Positions 61,394-64,000 of a stretch of DNA of 64,000 bases are shown in pieces. The translations under genes were made by a program, and so were the position numbers. Below the pieces are notes generated by a model that was given only the letters and a program-made list of their open reading frames with translations, did not search any database and was not told where the DNA came from. Positions within the stretch are counted from its first letter, which is position 1. Each line of letters opens with the position of its first letter. Origin of the DNA: Pandoraea captiosa (GTDB taxonomy: Bacteria; Pseudomonadota; Gammaproteobacteria; Burkholderiales; Burkholderiaceae); contig NZ_CABPSQ010000001.1 of assembly GCF_902459775.1 (NCBI RefSeq), positions 868,001-932,000 on the forward strand, in the 5' to 3' direction.

Positions 61394-62812
61394 TCAGACG
61401 ATCCGGGCGAGCACGATGAGGCTCAGCGTAATCGTGATGGCGCCGCCGATACGCGTGGCGATTTGCGCGAACGGCATGAGTCGCATGCGGTTGGCGGCGG
61501 TGAGGATGGCCACGTCACCGGTACCGCCCATGCCGCTGTGGGTGCCGACGACAATGGCGGCATCGATCGGATGCATGTTCATGCGTCGCGCCACGACGAA
61601 GGCCGTTGCCATGAGCGTGAGCACGGTGGCGACGATCGTGACCAACGTCGGCACGTTGAACGAAGCGACCACCTTTTGCCACGGCGTAATCACGACACCG
61701 ATGGCGAACAGCAGCGGGTAGGTCACGGCCGTGGCGAAGAACTTGTAGACGACGCCGGCGCCGGCTTCGAGCTTTGGCGAGAAGATGAAACCGATCTTCG
61801 CCGCCACAGCCAGCACCAGCATCATCACCGGGCCCGGCAGGCCGAGCGTGTTCTGGGCGAGCATGCCGACGAAGTACAGGCACACGGCGATCATGCCGGC
61901 GGCGGCAATGTCGGTGGCGTCGATGGCTTTCGCGGCCTGGCCGTGGGCATCGTGGGCGTCGTGAGCGTCGTGAGCGTCGTGGGGGCCATGGGCACTGCGG
62001 CTGCCGAGATCGTCACTGCCGGTGCGCATGAGCTGGCCGTTGCCGGTCAACGAGGGATAGCGTTTGCCGATGGCGTTGAGAACCCCCGAGAAGACGATCG
62101 CGCAGACGTTGCCGAGCATCACGGCGGGCAGCGCCTGGGCGAGCAAGTCGCCAGCGGCCTGATGCATGACTTCGGAGTAACCGATGGTGAGCGGGATCAC
62201 CCCTTCGCCAAGTCCGCCGGACATCACGGGAATGACGACGAAGAACACGGTGTGGAACCACCCCATGCCGAGCAACGTGCCAACCGCGGTGCCCACGACA
62301 CCGGCCAGCACCGAACCGATGGCCAGAGGCACGAAGATGCGGACGAACCCGCCGATCAGGACCTTGCGGTCCATGCTCAGAATGCTGCCGACGATGATGC
62401 CGGGGATGAACAGGTACAGAAAGTTGCTTTGCTTCCAGAACGCAACGATGGGCGTGACGATGGACGGCGGCAGCACGTTCGAGAAAACGAGCCATGAGGG
62501 CAGGAACGTCACGAGAATGACCGGTCCGCCAATGCTTCGGAAGATCGGAATGCGCTGACCGATTTCCATGCAGGTGAAGCTGCACACGGCGAGCAGGGCG
62601 ATGATCGGGGACAACTCGGCGGAGAGCTTCCCGGTCGTGAGCACTGTCGTGACGATGGCGGCAATGAGCACCAGATGGACCGGCAACGGCACGATGCCGA
62701 CGCGCAGGTCCATGAATCGCCACCAGCGCTCGCGCAGCGGGTGATGTTGCACTGCTTGTGAAGCTGCGCCGTTGCCGCCCTGCGCGGCAGTGGCAGAGAG
62801 TCCGTCTCGCAT
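61394..62812 (-). CDS. 2-hydroxycarboxylate transporter (2HCT/CitS family)
   Basis: This 472-aa symporter has ten to eleven membrane segments and the two family GG-motifs, MSGGLGEGVIPLTIG and SGMGGTGDVAIL. It probably carries malate, citrate or citramalate with Na+ or H+. A His/Asp/Ala-rich tract (AHDAHDAHDAHG, residues about 278-290) interrupts the central cytosolic loop and is encoded by a 9-bp repeat. CGGAGACAGCAGG gives a good ribosome site. It is first in the operon and divergent from LysR. Confidence 0.92.
   Translation of the reverse strand: MRDGLSATAAQGGNGAASQAVQHHPLRERWWRFMDLRVGIVPLPVHLVLIAAIVTTVLTTGKLSAELSPIIALLAVCSFTCMEIGQRIPIFRSIGGPVILVTFLPSWLVFSNVLPPSIVTPIVAFWKQSNFLYLFIPGIIVGSILSMDRKVLIGGFVRIFVPLAIGSVLAGVVGTAVGTLLGMGWFHTVFFVVIPVMSGGLGEGVIPLTIGYSEVMHQAAGDLLAQALPAVMLGNVCAIVFSGVLNAIGKRYPSLTGNGQLMRTGSDDLGSRSAHGPHDAHDAHDAHDAHGQAAKAIDATDIAAAGMIAVCLYFVGMLAQNTLGLPGPVMMLVLAVAAKIGFIFSPKLEAGAGVVYKFFATAVTYPLLFAIGVVITPWQKVVASFNVPTLVTIVATVLTLMATAFVVARRMNMHPIDAAIVVGTHSGMGGTGDVAILTAANRMRLMPFAQIATRIGGAITITLSLIVLARIV
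61943..61978 (+). repeat. 9-bp tandem repeat in the transporter gene
   Basis: Four units of GTGAGCGTC type (plus strand) encode the repeated His-Asp-Ala tripeptide of the transporter loop, in frame. A fifth partial unit follows. Confidence 0.88.
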
Positions 62813-62879
62813 CCTGCTGTCTCCGTCTTGGAATGGGTTTATGGACCGGACTATAGGCGCGCGAACCGCGCGGGAGGAA

Positions 62880-62908
62880 ATACCGATTTCGGATGTGGGT
62901 ATAGGTAT
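62880..62908. promoter_or_regulatory. Candidate LysR operator between transporter and LysR genes
   Basis: ATACC, then 13 bp, then GGTAT and a second GGTAT one base later form an imperfect inverted repeat in the 267-bp divergent gap, 68 bp from the transporter start. T-N11-A-like spacing fits a LysR box, but the half-sites are short. Confidence 0.35.
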
Positions 62909-63079
62909 GAACTATGGCTGACCGTTCTTGGGTGGCGGGAATGCCCGATGATCGGCGCAAACTTGTCGAAAAACCGGGTTTCTTCAGGTGCTGTATAGGG
63001 GTACGCTATGGCTTTTCTCCTTCCCGATGGATGCCAACCGATGCGGATCGACCGCTGAAGGTGGGTGCCTCGTTGCGTC

Positions 63080-64000
63080 ATGGATGTCAGACAACTTCGA
63101 AATTTCGTCGCGATCGTCGACAGCGGCAGCGTTTCCAAGGCAGCCGAGCGGTTGCATATTGCGCAGCCGTCGTTGAGCGCGCAGTTACGTGGTCTGGAGG
63201 ACGAGTTGCAGGCGCAGTTGCTCGTGCGCAGCGCACAGGGTGTGACACCGACCGAGGCGGGAAAGGCGTTGTATCGCCATGCGCGTGTGGTGTTGCGTCA
63301 GATGGAGCAGATCCGTCAGGAGGTCCGCGAGGGCGGCGGGAGCGAGGCAGGGCCGGTGGCAGTGGGGTTTCCGACGACGATCGCGTCGATTCTGGCCGTG
63401 CCGCTGTTCACGCGTGTGCGGGAACAGTACCCGGGCATTCGTCTGCAAATCTTCGAGAGCATGAGTGGGTACATCGGTGAACTGCTGGCGAACGGACGTC
63501 TGGATCTCGCCATGCTCTTTCGAGATTCCGAGACGCGGGGCATTTCCGTGATGCCGCTGTTTGACGAGGCGTTATACGTGCTGGGTGGGCATCGTGTGTG
63601 TCCGGCGATCTATGCGGACGACGAGACGTGCGCGCTGGAGGTGCTTGCCAACGTGCCGATTGTGGTGCCGAGCGCGTCGAACGGATTGCGGTTGCTTATT
63701 GAGCGGAGCTTTGCGTCGGCGAATGCGGAGCTCAATATCGTGGCGGACATCGATTCGTTGCCGACGTTGATCGACATTGCGCGATTGGGCGATGCCTGCT
63801 CGATCCTGCCGGTGTCCGCGCTGGCATCGCGCGATCCGGCCTTGCGCCCGCCGTCGCGCCGTATCGTGTCTCCGCATCTGCAGCGTCCGGCAAGCGTGTG
63901 CTGGTCCAATTCACTGCCCGTGGGCTCCGCCACGCTGGCGGTGCGCCAATGCATCGCCGACCTGATCCGCGAATTGCAGACGGACGGGCATTGGAAGGGG
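63080..64000 (+). CDS. LysR-family regulator (Nac/Cbl-like), runs off the right edge
   Basis: The frame is open for 307 codons to the edge with no stop, so the C-terminus is missing or nearly so. The N-terminal HTH is FVAIVDSGSVSKAAERLHIAQPSLSAQL (residues about 9-36). The effector domain begins VAVGFPTTIASILAVPLF and has the SGYIGELLANGRLDLAMLF pattern of Nac-like regulators of carboxylate or nitrogen use. It is divergent from the 2-hydroxycarboxylate cassette and is its likely regulator. The ATG is chosen because it gives a standard LysR N-terminus. Confidence 0.9.
   Translation, partial: MDVRQLRNFVAIVDSGSVSKAAERLHIAQPSLSAQLRGLEDELQAQLLVRSAQGVTPTEAGKALYRHARVVLRQMEQIRQEVREGGGSEAGPVAVGFPTTIASILAVPLFTRVREQYPGIRLQIFESMSGYIGELLANGRLDLAMLFRDSETRGISVMPLFDEALYVLGGHRVCPAIYADDETCALEVLANVPIVVPSASNGLRLLIERSFASANAELNIVADIDSLPTLIDIARLGDACSILPVSALASRDPALRPPSRRIVSPHLQRPASVCWSNSLPVGSATLAVRQCIADLIRELQTDGHWKG

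Noticed and set aside
60173-62497. 774-codon open frame on the plus strand
   Set aside because: It is the antisense shadow of the intact CitE-like, CoA-transferase and transporter genes in high-GC DNA. Its product is Arg/His/Gly/Ala-rich with no motif.

Overview
The window is about 64 kb of gene-dense, high-GC DNA that looks like chromosome from a Burkholderiaceae betaproteobacterium. Pandoraea or a close relative of Burkholderia is my guess, from the style of the two trimeric porins, the many LysR regulators, the mixed catabolic and transport gene content and the codon bias. Genus assignment is inference. No rRNA, tRNA, CRISPR array, prophage or transposase was found. The content is almost entirely small catabolic cassettes, each with its own transporter and regulator.

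Layout. 1-6635 (+): an ABC importer (the substrate-binding protein is only a C-terminal tail at the left edge), an arylformamidase-like hydrolase, a DapA-family aldolase/lyase, a porin and an amino-acid permease. These read as one uptake-and-degradation operon of unknown substrate. 6649-12726: an MFS transporter, an unrecognised 555-aa protein, a methyltransferase, an Rrf2 regulator, an unknown 225-aa protein and a thioredoxin-like lipoprotein. 12950-18183: a GFA-family zinc protein, a tiny membrane peptide, an OmpR/EnvZ-type two-component pair (possibly leaderless), a small exported protein, and a divergent AraC/SDR pair. 18291-23452 (-): LysR, a taurine/sulfonate-type ABC importer and a FAD amine oxidase. 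23635-31617 (-): a histidine-utilisation cluster hutC-hutU-hutH-permease-hutI-hutG with a HutC operator. 31935-37944 (-): a second porin, a LOG-family protein and an Fe3+/2-aminoethylphosphonate-type ABC importer, with a divergent LysR at 38199. 39116-41348: a sulfonate-type binding protein and an SsuD-like monooxygenase. 41531-45769: a HAD hydrolase plus D-threonine-aldolase-like operon with a divergent LysR, then an MFS exporter. 45824-47074: a decayed LysR tail, a heptamer repeat and an orphan sulfonate-type binding protein. 47187-55256: a glycosyltransferase-39-like membrane protein, a Cys-rich unknown, an exported esterase, a dialkylglycine-decarboxylase-like aminotransferase with a divergent LysR, an entericidin-like peptide and a phosphatidylserine-decarboxylase-family enzyme. 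55257-59258: a chemoreceptor behind a sigma-28-type promoter, a carboxymuconolactone-decarboxylase/AhpD-like protein, and an old-yellow-enzyme-like oxidoreductase facing a MerR regulator. 59327-64000: a CitE-like lyase, a class III CoA-transferase and a 2-hydroxycarboxylate transporter, with a divergent LysR running off the right edge.

Two patterns run through the window. First, regulators sit next to or divergent from the cassette they probably control, and several intergenic regions carry readable operators or promoters. The clearest are the 19-bp-spaced MerR-type promoter at 58734-58764, the HutC palindrome at 30787-30798 and the sigma-28 site at 55129-55155. Second, there are at least fifteen short tandem repeats of 7-13 bp. 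They lie mostly at gene ends, in gene spacers, or in N-terminal or linker parts of proteins, and the units inside genes are 9 or 12 bp and so keep the reading frame.
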